From positions 186,001 to 250,000 of the forward strand of contig NZ_JAPTGG010000001.1 of the NCBI RefSeq assembly GCF_026891035.1: a stretch of DNA of 64,000 nucleotides. Reading direction: 5' to 3'. This DNA is from Dasania phycosphaerae. GTDB taxonomy: Bacteria > Pseudomonadota > Gammaproteobacteria > Pseudomonadales > Dasaniaceae. The notes below the pieces were generated by a model. The model saw nothing but the letters and a program-made list of their open reading frames with translations, did not search any database and was not told the DNA's origin. Each line of letters begins with the position of its first letter. Positions within the stretch are counted from its first letter, which is position 1. A program made the translations under genes and the position numbers. Shown here one piece after another: positions 43,275-52,816 of the stretch.

Positions 43275-45239
43275 CAGGCTTTCATCTGGCAGGCGATAAT
43301 TACCCCGCTGATAGGCGTAGGGCCCAAACATGGCATGCGCCAGAGCCTTGTCCAATAAAGCTTTACTTTGCACGACAGACTTAGTGTATTGCCCCTCTTT
43401 ATAGACATATTGCACAGCGGGCTTATTACGCTCAAATACCACTACCTGATCGCCCTCGCGGTAAGCCTGTGTTTTATTATATTGCATAATCGCCCTACCC
43501 GGATTGGCGGCATATTTAGGATCCGTTAAATCACGACCTATAGCGGGTGTTTCAGCGTCTATACCGGCCATAGAAAGTAGCGTAGGCAGCAAATCAATTT
43601 GGCTACTGACTTTGCTATATACCGCTGGTTGCACGCCGCCGCCGATAATCAAGCCCGGTATATGAAAATACTCTATAGGCACTAAGTTGGCGCCACGCAC
43701 GCGAGAGTTGTGGTCGGCTACCACCAAGAACAGGGTGTTATGCCAATAACGGGACTGCTTAGCCTGCTTAAAAAATTGACCCAAACTGTAGTCGGCGTAT
43801 TTAACCGCATTATTTTCGGTGGCTTTTTCCTGATCATATAAAACTATACGATCATCGGGAAAGTCGAAGGGATTATGGTTAGAGGAGCTAAACACTAAAC
43901 TAAAAAAAGGTTGATCGCCGTAACTTTGAAAAAGCTCATCAGCCTTACTAAACAAGTCCTCGTCCGACACCCCCCAAGATCCGACAAACTGAGGATTACT
44001 ATAATCTTTTTGCTCGATAATTTTATTAAACCCATTATTAATAAAAAAGCGCTGCATATTATCGAAGTGAGCCTCACCACCATAAATAAAACTGGTATCG
44101 TAACCCTTGCGCCTCAGCACTTCGGCAAAACTAAAAAAGCCGCGCTGCGATTTGCTTAACTTCACTACCGAACGGGCAGCCGTGGGCGTAAATCCGGTAA
44201 TTAGCGCCTCTATACCTCGCACCGAGCGCGTGCCCGTGGCATACAGTTTTTCAAACCATAGTCCTTGTTCGGCTAGTACATCTAAATTAGGTGTTAGGGG
44301 TTTACCGCCCAGGCTACCGACAAACTCTGCCCCTAGGCTCTCTTCTAAAATAATCACGATATTTTTTGCTTTGGTCTGCGTATGCAAGGCGACTTGCTTA
44401 TGTAAGGTAGGAATATCGCTGGTGATAAAATGACTGGCAGGCACCCGCATCTCAGCTTTTACCAGTGCCAGCATTGTGTCTACCGGCATATCGCCATAGG
44501 CTACCACGCCTTTTTCGTCCCTAGTAGATTCATAGATGGCATATAACAATGAGTAGCTGGAGTTTAAAGCTATGTCGTTAACCATTAAGTCGCTAGAAAA
44601 AGCCACCACACTAGGATTGGCAGGCCTGTGGCCAAGACTGGATCGAACAGCTAAACCTAATAGACATAATAATATTAACGACAACGCCAAAGCCTTAGGC
44701 CAAGTTAAATAAACGGGGTTAGAGGCTGGTAAAAGCCGCCATACAATGACGGCCACCACAGGTAGCATAACAGCAGCAAGGGTTATAGAACCTTTAAAGC
44801 CGCCCCATAGCATGGCCAATACTTCTTTGGGGTATTTCAAATACTCTACAAATAAAATATTGGGGCGGGCATCAAATTGCATTAAGAAGTTTGGGGTGGC
44901 CAGTTCCATAAATAATAGCCACAGCAACACCGCACACAAGTACACTTTTAATAGACCAGACCAGCAACGGTGCAAGGCTCTGCACTGGTTAAGCAAGGGG
45001 CTAAGGCTAAGCGGCACTATAAGCAGGGCCGATAGCATCAGCACATCAAAGCGCAAGCCTTGTAGTAACAAAAATCCTAGACCCTGCGAAGCAGCCACTC
45101 TATCCCATTGCCATGCGATATAGCCAACTCGAAAAGCTGACAACATGACAAGCCCCAAGCCCATAATAAAAACATAGGGCTTTAATAAGGCTAATGGCGA
45201 AGGATTATGGGGGCTGGTGGCAGCTGCGTAGGTAGTCAT
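43269..45239 (-). CDS. LTA synthase/phosphoglycerol transferase-type sulfatase-fold membrane protein
   Basis: 656-residue protein with about five N-terminal membrane helices (to residue ~215) and a periplasmic alkaline-phosphatase-fold domain. The metal and nucleophile sites are visible: IVIILEESLGAEFVG, the nucleophile Thr in YATGTRSVRGIEAL (near residue 335), the metal site VADHNSRVRG and the following HIPGLI. In Gram-negatives such proteins transfer phosphoglycerol or phosphoethanolamine to glucans or glycolipids. ATG at 45239 is preferred over a TTG at 45257. It ends within the radical SAM gene. Confidence 0.85.
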   Translation of the reverse strand: MTTYAAATSPHNPSPLALLKPYVFIMGLGLVMLSAFRVGYIAWQWDRVAASQGLGFLLLQGLRFDVLMLSALLIVPLSLSPLLNQCRALHRCWSGLLKVYLCAVLLWLLFMELATPNFLMQFDARPNILFVEYLKYPKEVLAMLWGGFKGSITLAAVMLPVVAVIVWRLLPASNPVYLTWPKALALSLILLCLLGLAVRSSLGHRPANPSVVAFSSDLMVNDIALNSSYSLLYAIYESTRDEKGVVAYGDMPVDTMLALVKAEMRVPASHFITSDIPTLHKQVALHTQTKAKNIVIILEESLGAEFVGSLGGKPLTPNLDVLAEQGLWFEKLYATGTRSVRGIEALITGFTPTAARSVVKLSKSQRGFFSFAEVLRRKGYDTSFIYGGEAHFDNMQRFFINNGFNKIIEQKDYSNPQFVGSWGVSDEDLFSKADELFQSYGDQPFFSLVFSSSNHNPFDFPDDRIVLYDQEKATENNAVKYADYSLGQFFKQAKQSRYWHNTLFLVVADHNSRVRGANLVPIEYFHIPGLIIGGGVQPAVYSKVSSQIDLLPTLLSMAGIDAETPAIGRDLTDPKYAANPGRAIMQYNKTQAYREGDQVVVFERNKPAVQYVYKEGQYTKSVVQSKALLDKALAHAMFGPYAYQRGNYRLPDESLL

Positions 45240-45359
45240 GGCAAGTACTGTACGCAACCAACCTTAAGATAGTCTTAAGACAAGCTTAAAATTAGCGAGC
45301 CAGCCCGGCTACAATCTGCAGCGCTAGCCTTTTGTATTGGCGAAAAAGACGAGCAGGGC

Positions 45360-46217
45360 TTAATCGCCCTCTTCAGCCTCTTGTAAACGCTGACGCCTTT
45401 CTTCCTCTTCTTGCATCACCGCTTTGATCTCTTCTAATACGGCGTCAACATCGGCGCTGGTGCCATCGTCCTCAAACAAACCAGTCAGTGGTGTTTCTGG
45501 GGTTAAAGCCCCCTCTTCATACAGGGCCCAGATTTCTTCGGCGTAGCGAGTATTTAATAGCTGGGGAGCAAACTCGGCATAATAGCGGGTCATATTATTA
45601 ATATCGCGGGCTAACATGCTTTGGGCATTATTATTGGCCGCGGCATTTACCGCCTGCGGCAGGTCTATAATCACCGGGCCGTAGTCATCGACCAATACAT
45701 TAAATTCAGAGAGGTCACCGTGCACCAAGCCTGCACACAACATAAGCTTCACGTAGTGCATCATGGTGGCATGGTCTTCTAAGGCCTGCTCAGCCGACAT
45801 CATTACATCATCTAAGCGCGGCGCTACCTCGCCTTCATCATTGGTGACCAACTCCATCAGCAGCACACCATCGACGCAGCCAAAGGTTTCTGGCACTCGC
45901 ACCCCCGCGCGGGCTAAACGCGACAGCGCGTCCACTTCGGCGTTTTGCCATACTTCTTCCTGCTGCTTGCGGCCATAATTAGAGCGTTTCTCCATGGCTC
46001 TAGCACGACGGCCACTGCGTACTTTACGGCCCTCTTGATATTGCGCGGCTTTTTTAAAGCTTCGCTTAACGGCATCCTTATACACCTTGGCGCAGCGTAT
46101 CTCGCTGCCACAGCGCACGATAAAAATATCGGCCTCTTTACCACTCATTAAGCGGCTGAGCACTTCATCAATTAAACCATCATCCACCAAGGGTTGCAGG
46201 CGTTTAGGTACTTTCAT
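45360..46217 (-). CDS. RIO1-family serine kinase-like protein
   Basis: 285-residue bacterial RIO kinase. The ATP lysine is in IRCAKVYKD, the catalytic loop is GLVHGDLSEFNVLVDD, and the metal-binding segment is IIDLPQAV in place of the DFG-like IDxxQ, as usual in bacterial RIO proteins. A basic segment (EGRKVRSGRRARAMEKRSNYGRK) lies before the kinase core, and the last 30 residues are Glu-rich. ATG at 46217 has an AAGGA ribosome site, so the upstream start at 46289 is unlikely. The substrate is unknown. No neighbouring gene explains it. Confidence 0.87.
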   Translation of the reverse strand: MKVPKRLQPLVDDGLIDEVLSRLMSGKEADIFIVRCGSEIRCAKVYKDAVKRSFKKAAQYQEGRKVRSGRRARAMEKRSNYGRKQQEEVWQNAEVDALSRLARAGVRVPETFGCVDGVLLMELVTNDEGEVAPRLDDVMMSAEQALEDHATMMHYVKLMLCAGLVHGDLSEFNVLVDDYGPVIIDLPQAVNAAANNNAQSMLARDINNMTRYYAEFAPQLLNTRYAEEIWALYEEGALTPETPLTGLFEDDGTSADVDAVLEEIKAVMQEEEERRQRLQEAEEGD

Positions 46218-46396
46218 ATTGTCCTTACTACATGAACTACAGATATATGGGCAGTGCCCTTGGCAGCCCCTACTCAAAACGGCCAGCATTCTAACATTTT
46301 ATCGCCTTTGGCTGCCGCTAAATTATGCTGTCGTGTTTTGGACTATACTTTACTGGCCTGCTACATTACTAGCCAGCTTAACCTCTGAGGGCACAT

Positions 46397-47242
46397 ATGC
46401 CAGCGCCACAACCCAGCAATAGACTATCCATCGGCCGCCTAATGGTGGGGATTTTTGTATTAAATTTTTTCACTGCCTATAGCCCTTACTCTCAAGCTGA
46501 GATAGTTCTAGGCAACATCACACAAATAACCGTGAGCTGCGACAACTGGCCTGGCACCTGCAATAGGGATGGCAGTGGTTTATATTTTGAGATCTTACGG
46601 GCCATTTATGAGCCCGAGGGCATACACATTAAACACCGCATAGACCCCTTTATGCGTGGGCTTAAACTAGTTGAAGAGCAGCAAGTGGATGTGATGGCCG
46701 CCGCTTATAAAATTCCCGAGAGAGAGCAGCGATTTACCTTCCCTAAAACACGCCTAATCACCGAATACACCTCTGTGCTGTACAAAAGCACACAACAGGT
46801 GCCTAGCGAGGGCAAACTCAAAGGCCGTATTAACATAATAAGAGGCTATGACTACAGTGCCTATATAGACACTAGCGCCAAAATTAATGAAATAGGTAGC
46901 ATAGACCAAGGTATAAAAATGGTTTTGTCTGGCCGCAGTGATTATTTTATTAATGCCTTTTACGATAGCTATGCAGCATTGCAAAGATTATCTAAAACTG
47001 AAGGTGAGCTAGTACCCAATAAAGTCAGCCTCAAAATACTAGATAGTAAACCTATCTATTTGGTGTTTCCCAATAGCGCGCATGGGCAAAACTTAGCTCG
47101 ACTATACGATAAAAATATTCAACGCTTATTTAACAGCGGGGCATTAAAAGACTTTTTTATCAGCAGGCCTATAGGTAGTTACTACTATTATTTTCCTGAG
47201 CTGAGCAACGACCATAGCCTGCCCCAATTTGAAGGCCATTAA
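46397..47242 (+). CDS. Orphan periplasmic solute-binding protein
   Basis: 281-residue exported protein with a hydrophobic leader (residues 12-32) cut near SQA-EIV. Later segments GSGLYFEILRAIYEPEGIHIKH, RGLKLVEEQQVDVMAAAYKI and PIYLVFPNSAHGQNLARLYD fit the family 3 solute-binding fold. No transport partners are near. It opens divergently from the RIO kinase gene. A GAGGG ribosome site precedes the ATG. Confidence 0.75.
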   Translation: MPAPQPSNRLSIGRLMVGIFVLNFFTAYSPYSQAEIVLGNITQITVSCDNWPGTCNRDGSGLYFEILRAIYEPEGIHIKHRIDPFMRGLKLVEEQQVDVMAAAYKIPEREQRFTFPKTRLITEYTSVLYKSTQQVPSEGKLKGRINIIRGYDYSAYIDTSAKINEIGSIDQGIKMVLSGRSDYFINAFYDSYAALQRLSKTEGELVPNKVSLKILDSKPIYLVFPNSAHGQNLARLYDKNIQRLFNSGALKDFFISRPIGSYYYYFPELSNDHSLPQFEGH

Positions 47243-47255
47243 GCCGAAGATGAAA

Positions 47256-47287
47256 AAGCGCTGCTAGTAGTTAAACCCGCAGCGCTT
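47256..47287 (-). terminator. Rho-independent terminator for agmatinase, possibly bidirectional
   Basis: AAGCGCTGC and GCAGCGCTT form a nine-base-pair stem around a 14-base loop between the two convergent genes. On the minus strand it is followed by TTTCATC, giving a run of five T including the stem end. It overlaps no coding sequence. Confidence 0.65.
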
Positions 47288-47297
47288 AATCACGCTA

Positions 47298-48221
47298 TTA
47301 GCGTTTTGCCGCCATCATATACAACATCTCTAAGGCCAGCGTTGCACCCGCCAACGCGGTAATATCAGCATGATCATAGGCGGGGGCCACCTCCATTAAA
47401 TCCATGGCTACTATATTGACATCACCCAGCGCACGAATAATTTGCATGGCCTTATCAGAGCTAATACCACCGGCCACTGGCGTACCGGTACCCGGGGCGT
47501 AGGCTGGATCTAAACAGTCTATATCAAAGCTTAAATACACCGGGCTATCACCGACTACCTTTTTTATTTCAGCGACGATTTCTTCAGCACTATGGGTATT
47601 AGCCCAGGCGGCATCCAAAACTGTAAAGGGGTGATTGTCATAATCGTATTCAGTGCGTATACCCACCTGCACACTTTTATCACTATCGATCAGGCCTTCT
47701 ATAGGGGCGTGATGAAACATAGAGCCGTGATTAATAACTTCTTCGCGCTGTTCATTATCGGTATGCGCATCGAAATGAACCAAAGCCACTTTGCCATATA
47801 CTTTATGCACGGCACGCAGTAATGGCAGCGTAATAAAGTGATCGCCCCCTAGGGTTAATAAGGTTTTACCTGCGGTGAGAATATGGCTTGCCGCTGCCAC
47901 CACCTCTTCTATCATGGATTCGTGGTAGGCATCCTCAAAAGTAATATCACCATAATCAATGACCTTGAGTTTATCAGCCAAACTAAAACGCCAGGGCCAG
48001 CGCTTTTCTTCCCAACGTAATTGTGATGAAGCCTGGCGTATGCCGGTGGGACCAAAGCGAGCACCCGAGCGACCTGTGGTGGCAAGGTCGTAGGGCACTC
48101 CCATCACCACCGCATCAACCTCGTCGTTCAAATCGCGGCTTAGGGGCAGGCCCATATAGGTAAAAATATTGGCGTAGGTATTGGCACCTTGGCCGAACAG
48201 TGTTTCATTAGTATTAGACAT
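47298..48221 (-). CDS. speB: Agmatinase
   Basis: 307-residue ureohydrolase that turns agmatine into putrescine and urea. The manganese-binding motifs are LTLGGDHFITLPLL, VHFDAHTDN and SFDIDCLDPAYAPGTGTPVAGG. The length and the extended N-terminus (MGLPLSRDLNDEVDAVVMGVPYDLATTGRSGARFGP) match SpeB, although guanidinobutyrase and related enzymes share these motifs. No arginine decarboxylase is adjacent. It makes the substrate class that the PotD-like sensor at 23.6 kb probably detects. Confidence 0.87.
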   Translation of the reverse strand: MSNTNETLFGQGANTYANIFTYMGLPLSRDLNDEVDAVVMGVPYDLATTGRSGARFGPTGIRQASSQLRWEEKRWPWRFSLADKLKVIDYGDITFEDAYHESMIEEVVAAASHILTAGKTLLTLGGDHFITLPLLRAVHKVYGKVALVHFDAHTDNEQREEVINHGSMFHHAPIEGLIDSDKSVQVGIRTEYDYDNHPFTVLDAAWANTHSAEEIVAEIKKVVGDSPVYLSFDIDCLDPAYAPGTGTPVAGGISSDKAMQIIRALGDVNIVAMDLMEVAPAYDHADITALAGATLALEMLYMMAAKR

Positions 48222-48433
48222 GAGCGTCTCCTATTTCATTTATCGATTATGCCAACATTGGCATCGAGAAATGCACAGAGTGCTCTCGCTGTGGGATTCT
48301 CGGCACTAGCTAGCTAGCAGCCCATAGCGGAATTCAAAGTTTAAAGTCGTGAAGTTTGCGACCGCACAAATAATAGAAAAAGCTTACAAAAGCGTCGACT
48401 ATGCTAAGTGGGTATAGGCAATTTATCTTTTTC

Positions 48434-48471
48434 TAGAAAAAGCCCATCACTATCAATCAATAATGGGCTTT
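48434..48471 (-). terminator. Rho-independent terminator for the Deg protease
   Basis: AAAGCCCAT (48439-48447) and ATGGGCTTT (48463-48471) pair around a 15-base loop, and on the minus strand the stem runs into TTTTTCTAG. It lies about 25 bases beyond the protease stop. Confidence 0.75.
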
Positions 48472-48492
48472 CAATAAACTATCTTAACGTGC

Positions 48493-49848
48493 TTAACGCA
48501 ATACTAGGTAAAACGCCCTGCCCCTGCGGCTAACGTGCAGCAATATAGAGTCATCACTTTTCTTGAGCGCCTTTTCTAGCTCTTTGACATTGCTAACACT
48601 TTCACGATTAGCGCCTATGATGACATCGCCTACTCGCAAACCGCTATAAGCCGCTGGCGAACTAGGTGCCAAGCCGGCCACCAACACACCTCCATCGGGA
48701 TTATCTTCAAACCGGCTACCATCTAATAATTGATGTAAGCGCTTGTTAAGCTGACTTAGGCTTTGGCTTTCGCCAACTTTGACCTTGATAGTCTTCTCGC
48801 GGCCATCGCGGATCAGGGTTACTGCCACTTTATCGCCTATAGCACGCATACCAATTTGGCTGCGCAAATGCCCTGCCGAAGTGGTTTTTTCATCGTCTAT
48901 GGCAATAATCACATCGCCGTCTTTTAAGCCAGCTTTGTCGGCTGGCGAACCTTCGCTAACACCGGTAATAAACACACCTTGCTGGCCATTTTCTAAATTA
49001 AAATGTTTGCGTAACTCAGGGGTAATATCTTGAATGCTAACACCTATCTGGCCGCGCCTAACTTCGCCGTGCTCGACTAATTGGTCAATACTACTTTTCA
49101 CCATATTAATGGGAATGGCAAAACCTATTCCTACATTGCCACCAGCAGGTGACAAGATAGCGGTATTAATACCCACTAATTCACCACGCAAATTCACTAG
49201 CGCGCCACCAGAGTTACCGGGGTTAATAGAGGCATCGGTTTGAATAAAATTTTCATAGCCTTCTATACCTAAGCCGGTGCGCCCCAAGGCACTGACTATG
49301 CCGGTGGTAACGGTTTGCCCCAGCCCAAAGGGATTGCCTATGGCCACCACAAAATCACCCACATCTAAAAAATTTGAGTCGGCAAGTTTTACCTCGGCCA
49401 AATTATCCGCCTCAATTTTTAACACCGCTACATCTAACTCTGGGTCTGAGCCCAGCACTTCGGCCTTAAAGCTACGGCCATCTTCCAAGGCCACATGCAC
49501 CTCATCGGCCTTGCCTATAACATGGTGATTGGTCACCACTATGCCTTGGTCTTTATCAATAATTACCCCCGAGCCTGCGCTTTGCTGACGGCGCTGCTGG
49601 CGCTGCGGCCGCTGTTGATCAGGCACATTAAAAAAACGCCTAAAGAAAGGGTCGTTAAGCAGGGGGTTATTCACCTGCTGGGTAGCATAGGTAGAGATAT
49701 TCACTACCGCTGGGTTTACCTCTTTCAGCATAGGCGCCAGCGTGGGTAGCTGTTTGCCGCTGCTATCAAAGGCGGGAAGAGCCGCCTGGCTAAATGCCGA
49801 GCTGGCTATAAGAAAAAATGCTAAGCAATACCGTATTGTTAATTTCAT
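48493..49848 (-). CDS. degQ: Periplasmic Do/DegQ-type serine endoprotease
   Basis: 451-residue HtrA protease with a signal peptide (cut near SQA-ALP). The trypsin-like domain has TNHHVIGKADEVHV (His), DPELDVAVLKI (Asp) and GNSGGALVN (catalytic Ser). Two PDZ domains follow at about 260-350 and 370-445 (QIGVSIQDITPE and GVLVAGLAPSSPAAYSGLRVGDVI). The LA loop is short, so DegQ or the MucD/AlgW group fits better than DegP. Nothing in the flanks indicates its regulator. Confidence 0.93.
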   Translation of the reverse strand: MKLTIRYCLAFFLIASSAFSQAALPAFDSSGKQLPTLAPMLKEVNPAVVNISTYATQQVNNPLLNDPFFRRFFNVPDQQRPQRQQRRQQSAGSGVIIDKDQGIVVTNHHVIGKADEVHVALEDGRSFKAEVLGSDPELDVAVLKIEADNLAEVKLADSNFLDVGDFVVAIGNPFGLGQTVTTGIVSALGRTGLGIEGYENFIQTDASINPGNSGGALVNLRGELVGINTAILSPAGGNVGIGFAIPINMVKSSIDQLVEHGEVRRGQIGVSIQDITPELRKHFNLENGQQGVFITGVSEGSPADKAGLKDGDVIIAIDDEKTTSAGHLRSQIGMRAIGDKVAVTLIRDGREKTIKVKVGESQSLSQLNKRLHQLLDGSRFEDNPDGGVLVAGLAPSSPAAYSGLRVGDVIIGANRESVSNVKELEKALKKSDDSILLHVSRRGRAFYLVLR

Positions 49849-50112
49849 CCACCATACCTTATTGTTGACAGGTTATCGCGCCCACCCTTGGCAGCAGCAC
49901 GCTATGAATAAACAAATTTATGGGTAAAAAGTTCCTTAAGTAAAACGCCCTATTTCCCTAGATAGGGTTACCCTCCTGTATTTCAAGGGCTGAATAGTCG
50001 CGATGTAATATCTTCAGCGCTGTGCGTGAAGTGAGCAAACCACCCACACTGATAGATATTAACCTTTATTTTTCAATAAGTTATTTCTGCATCCGTGATT
50101 CAAACTACCGAC
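49849..50112. other. Intergenic region upstream of the BlaI operon
   Basis: About 260 bases without a supportable gene (375 counting the operators downstream). The protease promoter must be in the first part. Around 49949-49970 there is a palindromic segment, CCCTA-N9-TAGGG. Nothing else recognised. Confidence 0.35.
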
Positions 50113-50130
50113 ATGCTAAAAAAATAGCAC
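50113..50130. promoter_or_regulatory. BlaI-type operator, copy 1
   Basis: ATGCTAAAAAAATAGCAC is an imperfect palindrome, the first of three copies before the blaI-like gene. It lies just upstream of a TTGACA at 50138-50143. Confidence 0.65.
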
Positions 50131-50155
50131 TAACTTATTGACAGCAAGCCCCAAG

Positions 50156-50173
50156 GTGCTAATTTTATAGCAT
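50156..50173. promoter_or_regulatory. BlaI-type operator, copy 2
   Basis: GTGCTAATTTTATAGCAT is the same palindrome in the opposite orientation. It overlaps the expected -10 region for the TTGACA at 50138. Confidence 0.65.
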
Positions 50174-50174
50174 G

Positions 50175-50192
50175 ATGCTAAAAAATTAGCAC
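50175..50192. promoter_or_regulatory. BlaI-type operator, copy 3
   Basis: ATGCTAAAAAATTAGCAC follows copy 2 after one base, giving adjacent sites on nearly opposite helix faces. The gene start is 32 bases downstream. Confidence 0.65.
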
Positions 50193-50223
50193 TTATCCTA
50201 GACATGAATAAAGCGAAACAGAC

Positions 50224-50607
50224 ATGAACAAAGATAAAGATCTTAGCCGCAGAGAGCGACAAATCATGGATATACTCTATGAGAAAGAGCACTGCTCTGC
50301 CCATGAGGTACGCGACAATATGCCAGACGCTCCTAGCTATTCAACCGTACGCGCATTACTTGCCAAACTATTAGAAAAGGATCAAATCGATCACCGGCAG
50401 GAAGGGGCCAAATACATCTACTTCCCCAAACAAAAATTGGGTTCAGCACGACAAAGCGCCTTACAACGTTTAGTAAAAATATTTTTTGGCGGTTCTACGG
50501 CCAAAGCCGCTAATGCCCTACTTGGTCTGAATGCCAAGGGTCTAAACAAAGATGAGCTGGATGAGCTGAGTAAAATTATCGAGCAAGCACGAGAAAAACA
50601 GTCATAG
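50224..50607 (+). CDS. BlaI/MecI/CopY-family repressor
   Basis: 127-residue winged-helix repressor. LSRRERQIMDILYEKEHCSAHEVRDNMPDAPSYSTVRALLAKLLEKDQI contains the helix-turn-helix of the BlaI family, followed by a helical dimerisation tail. The M56 peptidase gene begins 11 bases downstream, the usual partner that cleaves the repressor. Three copies of an 18-base palindrome precede it. No beta-lactamase is nearby; the regulated genes here are a TonB/ExbD set. Confidence 0.9.
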   Translation: MNKDKDLSRRERQIMDILYEKEHCSAHEVRDNMPDAPSYSTVRALLAKLLEKDQIDHRQEGAKYIYFPKQKLGSARQSALQRLVKIFFGGSTAKAANALLGLNAKGLNKDELDELSKIIEQAREKQS

Positions 50608-50618
50608 GGGTATAAGGA

Positions 50619-52091
50619 ATGGCCTACGAATTAATAAGCGTCTACGGGCTCACAACCTTGCTTATCAAAGCGGGGATTATCTTAATAATCAGCTATTCGT
50701 TTTATGAACAATTCGAACTCAGCCCTGCGTACACTAGGCATAATATATGGCTATATTCATTGATCAGTTTAGCCTTATTACCTTTGTTGTCCTCCCTGCT
50801 ACCCGCGATTGAATGGCCAATACTCTCTATAAATAACCCTCCAGTTGTTAGTGAGGCCAGTAAAATATCGCTTTTTTCAGCACAAAACCTCATAGGCCTT
50901 TATTTACTAGTTCTAGCCGTTAAATTGCTGCGCTTAAGCTATGAGGTATTACGCATAGCTATGGTTTCCTCACGCGGGGTCGATGTTAGTGCTCATTATC
51001 AGCCATACACAACGCAGTTCAGCTCAAAAAAAGTAACAATAAAAACCAGCGCAGAAATTGACTCACCGTTAACCTGGGGCTGTATTAAGCCTGTAATTTT
51101 ATTACCCGAGCGCGCTATGCATTGGAACCAACAAGAAATCACTATGGTGCTCATGCATGAGTTAGCTCATATCACTAGACGCGATTGGTTATCGCAATTA
51201 TTAGGTCAGTTAGTCGGTATTTTATATTGGCCTATACCAGGTATACAAAGTGTATTAACTAGAATGTCATTAGAAGCTGAGCGTTCAGCAGATGATGAAG
51301 TATTAAGAATAGGCACAGCAGCACCTGATTATGCAGGCCTTTTAGTTAAACAAGCTCGCATTACCCAACTACAAGCTAGCGTTGCATTAGGTAAACCTAG
51401 TGAACTTAATTTACGCGTTAACCATATTATCAGCCGCTATATAGACCGTAGCCATGTAAACACCCTAAGGAAAATCATTATTGCTTTATGCTGGCTAAGC
51501 CTTATGCCTTTAGCGGCTATTAAAGTCACTGCCAAAATACACGAGGACAACTGGCACTATAGGCCGCTACAAATCACAAAAATTATACCGCCATCACACT
51601 CAACTGGTTTCGCTGATGATGTTATAAACAAAAAACCTATACGCCCTATCGTTATCGGCACGCCTCCCGAATTTATTGATCACAGTGTTAGCACTAATAT
51701 AGATATCGCAGTTAATACCGTTAATCCCGCAAAAATAAACAGCGACACGACATTGACTAAACGCCCCCTCAATAGCAATAAACTCACCTTGCTAAAAAAT
51801 GGCTTAGCGAAATATCCACCCAGAGCGCTAGCTAAAAATTTAGAAGGCTATGCCTTAGTCGAATATGATATCAATACTCAAGGGCAAGCTATCAATGGCA
51901 GAGTCATACGCAGCAGCCACAGAGTGTTTAATAAAGCCGCACTAAGTGCTATCAGCCAATACCTTTACACACCGGTACAGGTTAATGATGTCGCCACTGA
52001 GGTATTGGGCATACAGGAAAAATTTGTTTTTAAACTTTCATCTTCAAAGTCAGATGCATTAACCAGCAACCCTAGAGCTAGTCCGAACTAA
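50619..52091 (+). CDS. M56 (BlaR1-like) peptidase fused to a TonB C-terminal domain
   Basis: 490-residue membrane protein. Four hydrophobic helices in the first 290 residues carry an M56 zinc peptidase with HELAH at 180-184. After a helix near 285-305 comes a periplasmic stretch and then a TonB-like domain at about 395-475 (YPPRALAKNLEGYALVEYDINTQGQAINGRV and ALSAISQYLYTPV). The penicillin sensor domain of BlaR1 is absent. The protein could cleave the adjacent BlaI repressor in response to an envelope signal carried by the TonB domain. The following gene is a second TonB. Confidence 0.88.
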   Translation: MAYELISVYGLTTLLIKAGIILIISYSFYEQFELSPAYTRHNIWLYSLISLALLPLLSSLLPAIEWPILSINNPPVVSEASKISLFSAQNLIGLYLLVLAVKLLRLSYEVLRIAMVSSRGVDVSAHYQPYTTQFSSKKVTIKTSAEIDSPLTWGCIKPVILLPERAMHWNQQEITMVLMHELAHITRRDWLSQLLGQLVGILYWPIPGIQSVLTRMSLEAERSADDEVLRIGTAAPDYAGLLVKQARITQLQASVALGKPSELNLRVNHIISRYIDRSHVNTLRKIIIALCWLSLMPLAAIKVTAKIHEDNWHYRPLQITKIIPPSHSTGFADDVINKKPIRPIVIGTPPEFIDHSVSTNIDIAVNTVNPAKINSDTTLTKRPLNSNKLTLLKNGLAKYPPRALAKNLEGYALVEYDINTQGQAINGRVIRSSHRVFNKAALSAISQYLYTPVQVNDVATEVLGIQEKFVFKLSSSKSDALTSNPRASPN

Positions 52092-52191
52092 CCCATCCGG
52101 TTACGTATAAGTAACACTTACCTAAATAAACCCTTCATTTTTTCACTGATAACTAATCAGGGGCCAAACTCACCCTGAAAAGGAGCTCAAC

Positions 52192-52806
52192 ATGATATTG
52201 CATCAACTCTACCAGCACTCAGCACGTATTAGTTCTGCCATGGTATCAGCTTCATTTATCACCATAGCCTTACTGTTATTCATGCAAGCATTAATAGAAA
52301 TGGACACCCCAATAAGCAGCGTAAGCCATACGGCCATTCGCGCGCCCATTATGGAGCCCGATAAAGAGATAGAAGTAAAAACACCTGAAAAACCTAAACC
52401 ACCTATTGATCCAGTCGACCCACCACTCGCCATGCTCGAGACTATGCCTATTAATGCCCCCATAGATGGCACCACAATACCTACTGATTATGAGGGAGGT
52501 ATAGATATAGACCCAAGCTCTAACGCGATGTCAGGCAACGCTATATCCATGATGCAAGTCGCGCCAAACTACCCAGAAAGGGCCAGAAGAAAAGGCATAG
52601 AAGGTTATGTAGATTTAGTTTTTGACCTTAGCGCAACAGGGCAAACATTAAATATTCGCATACTCGATGCTCAACCCCGGGGTTATTTTGAACAGGCTTC
52701 AATTCGCGCCTTAAAGAAATGGAAATACAAACCGGCAATGGAAGATGGCGTAGCCATCGCTATAAGCAATATGACCACTCGTATTAGCTACAGCCTAGAT
52801 CAATAA
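52192..52806 (+). CDS. TonB-like energy-transducing protein
   Basis: 204-residue protein. One N-terminal membrane helix (about 16-36), a proline-rich spacer (EKPKPPIDPVDPP), and a C-terminal TonB domain at about 118-200 (NYPERARRKGIEGYVDLVFDLSATGQ and ASIRALKKWKYKPA). AGGAG is seven bases before ATG. It sits between the M56-TonB protein and ExbD, so the two TonB domains may compete for one ExbD. Confidence 0.87.
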   Translation: MILHQLYQHSARISSAMVSASFITIALLLFMQALIEMDTPISSVSHTAIRAPIMEPDKEIEVKTPEKPKPPIDPVDPPLAMLETMPINAPIDGTTIPTDYEGGIDIDPSSNAMSGNAISMMQVAPNYPERARRKGIEGYVDLVFDLSATGQTLNIRILDAQPRGYFEQASIRALKKWKYKPAMEDGVAIAISNMTTRISYSLDQ

Positions 52807-52816
52807 GGAGCTTATT

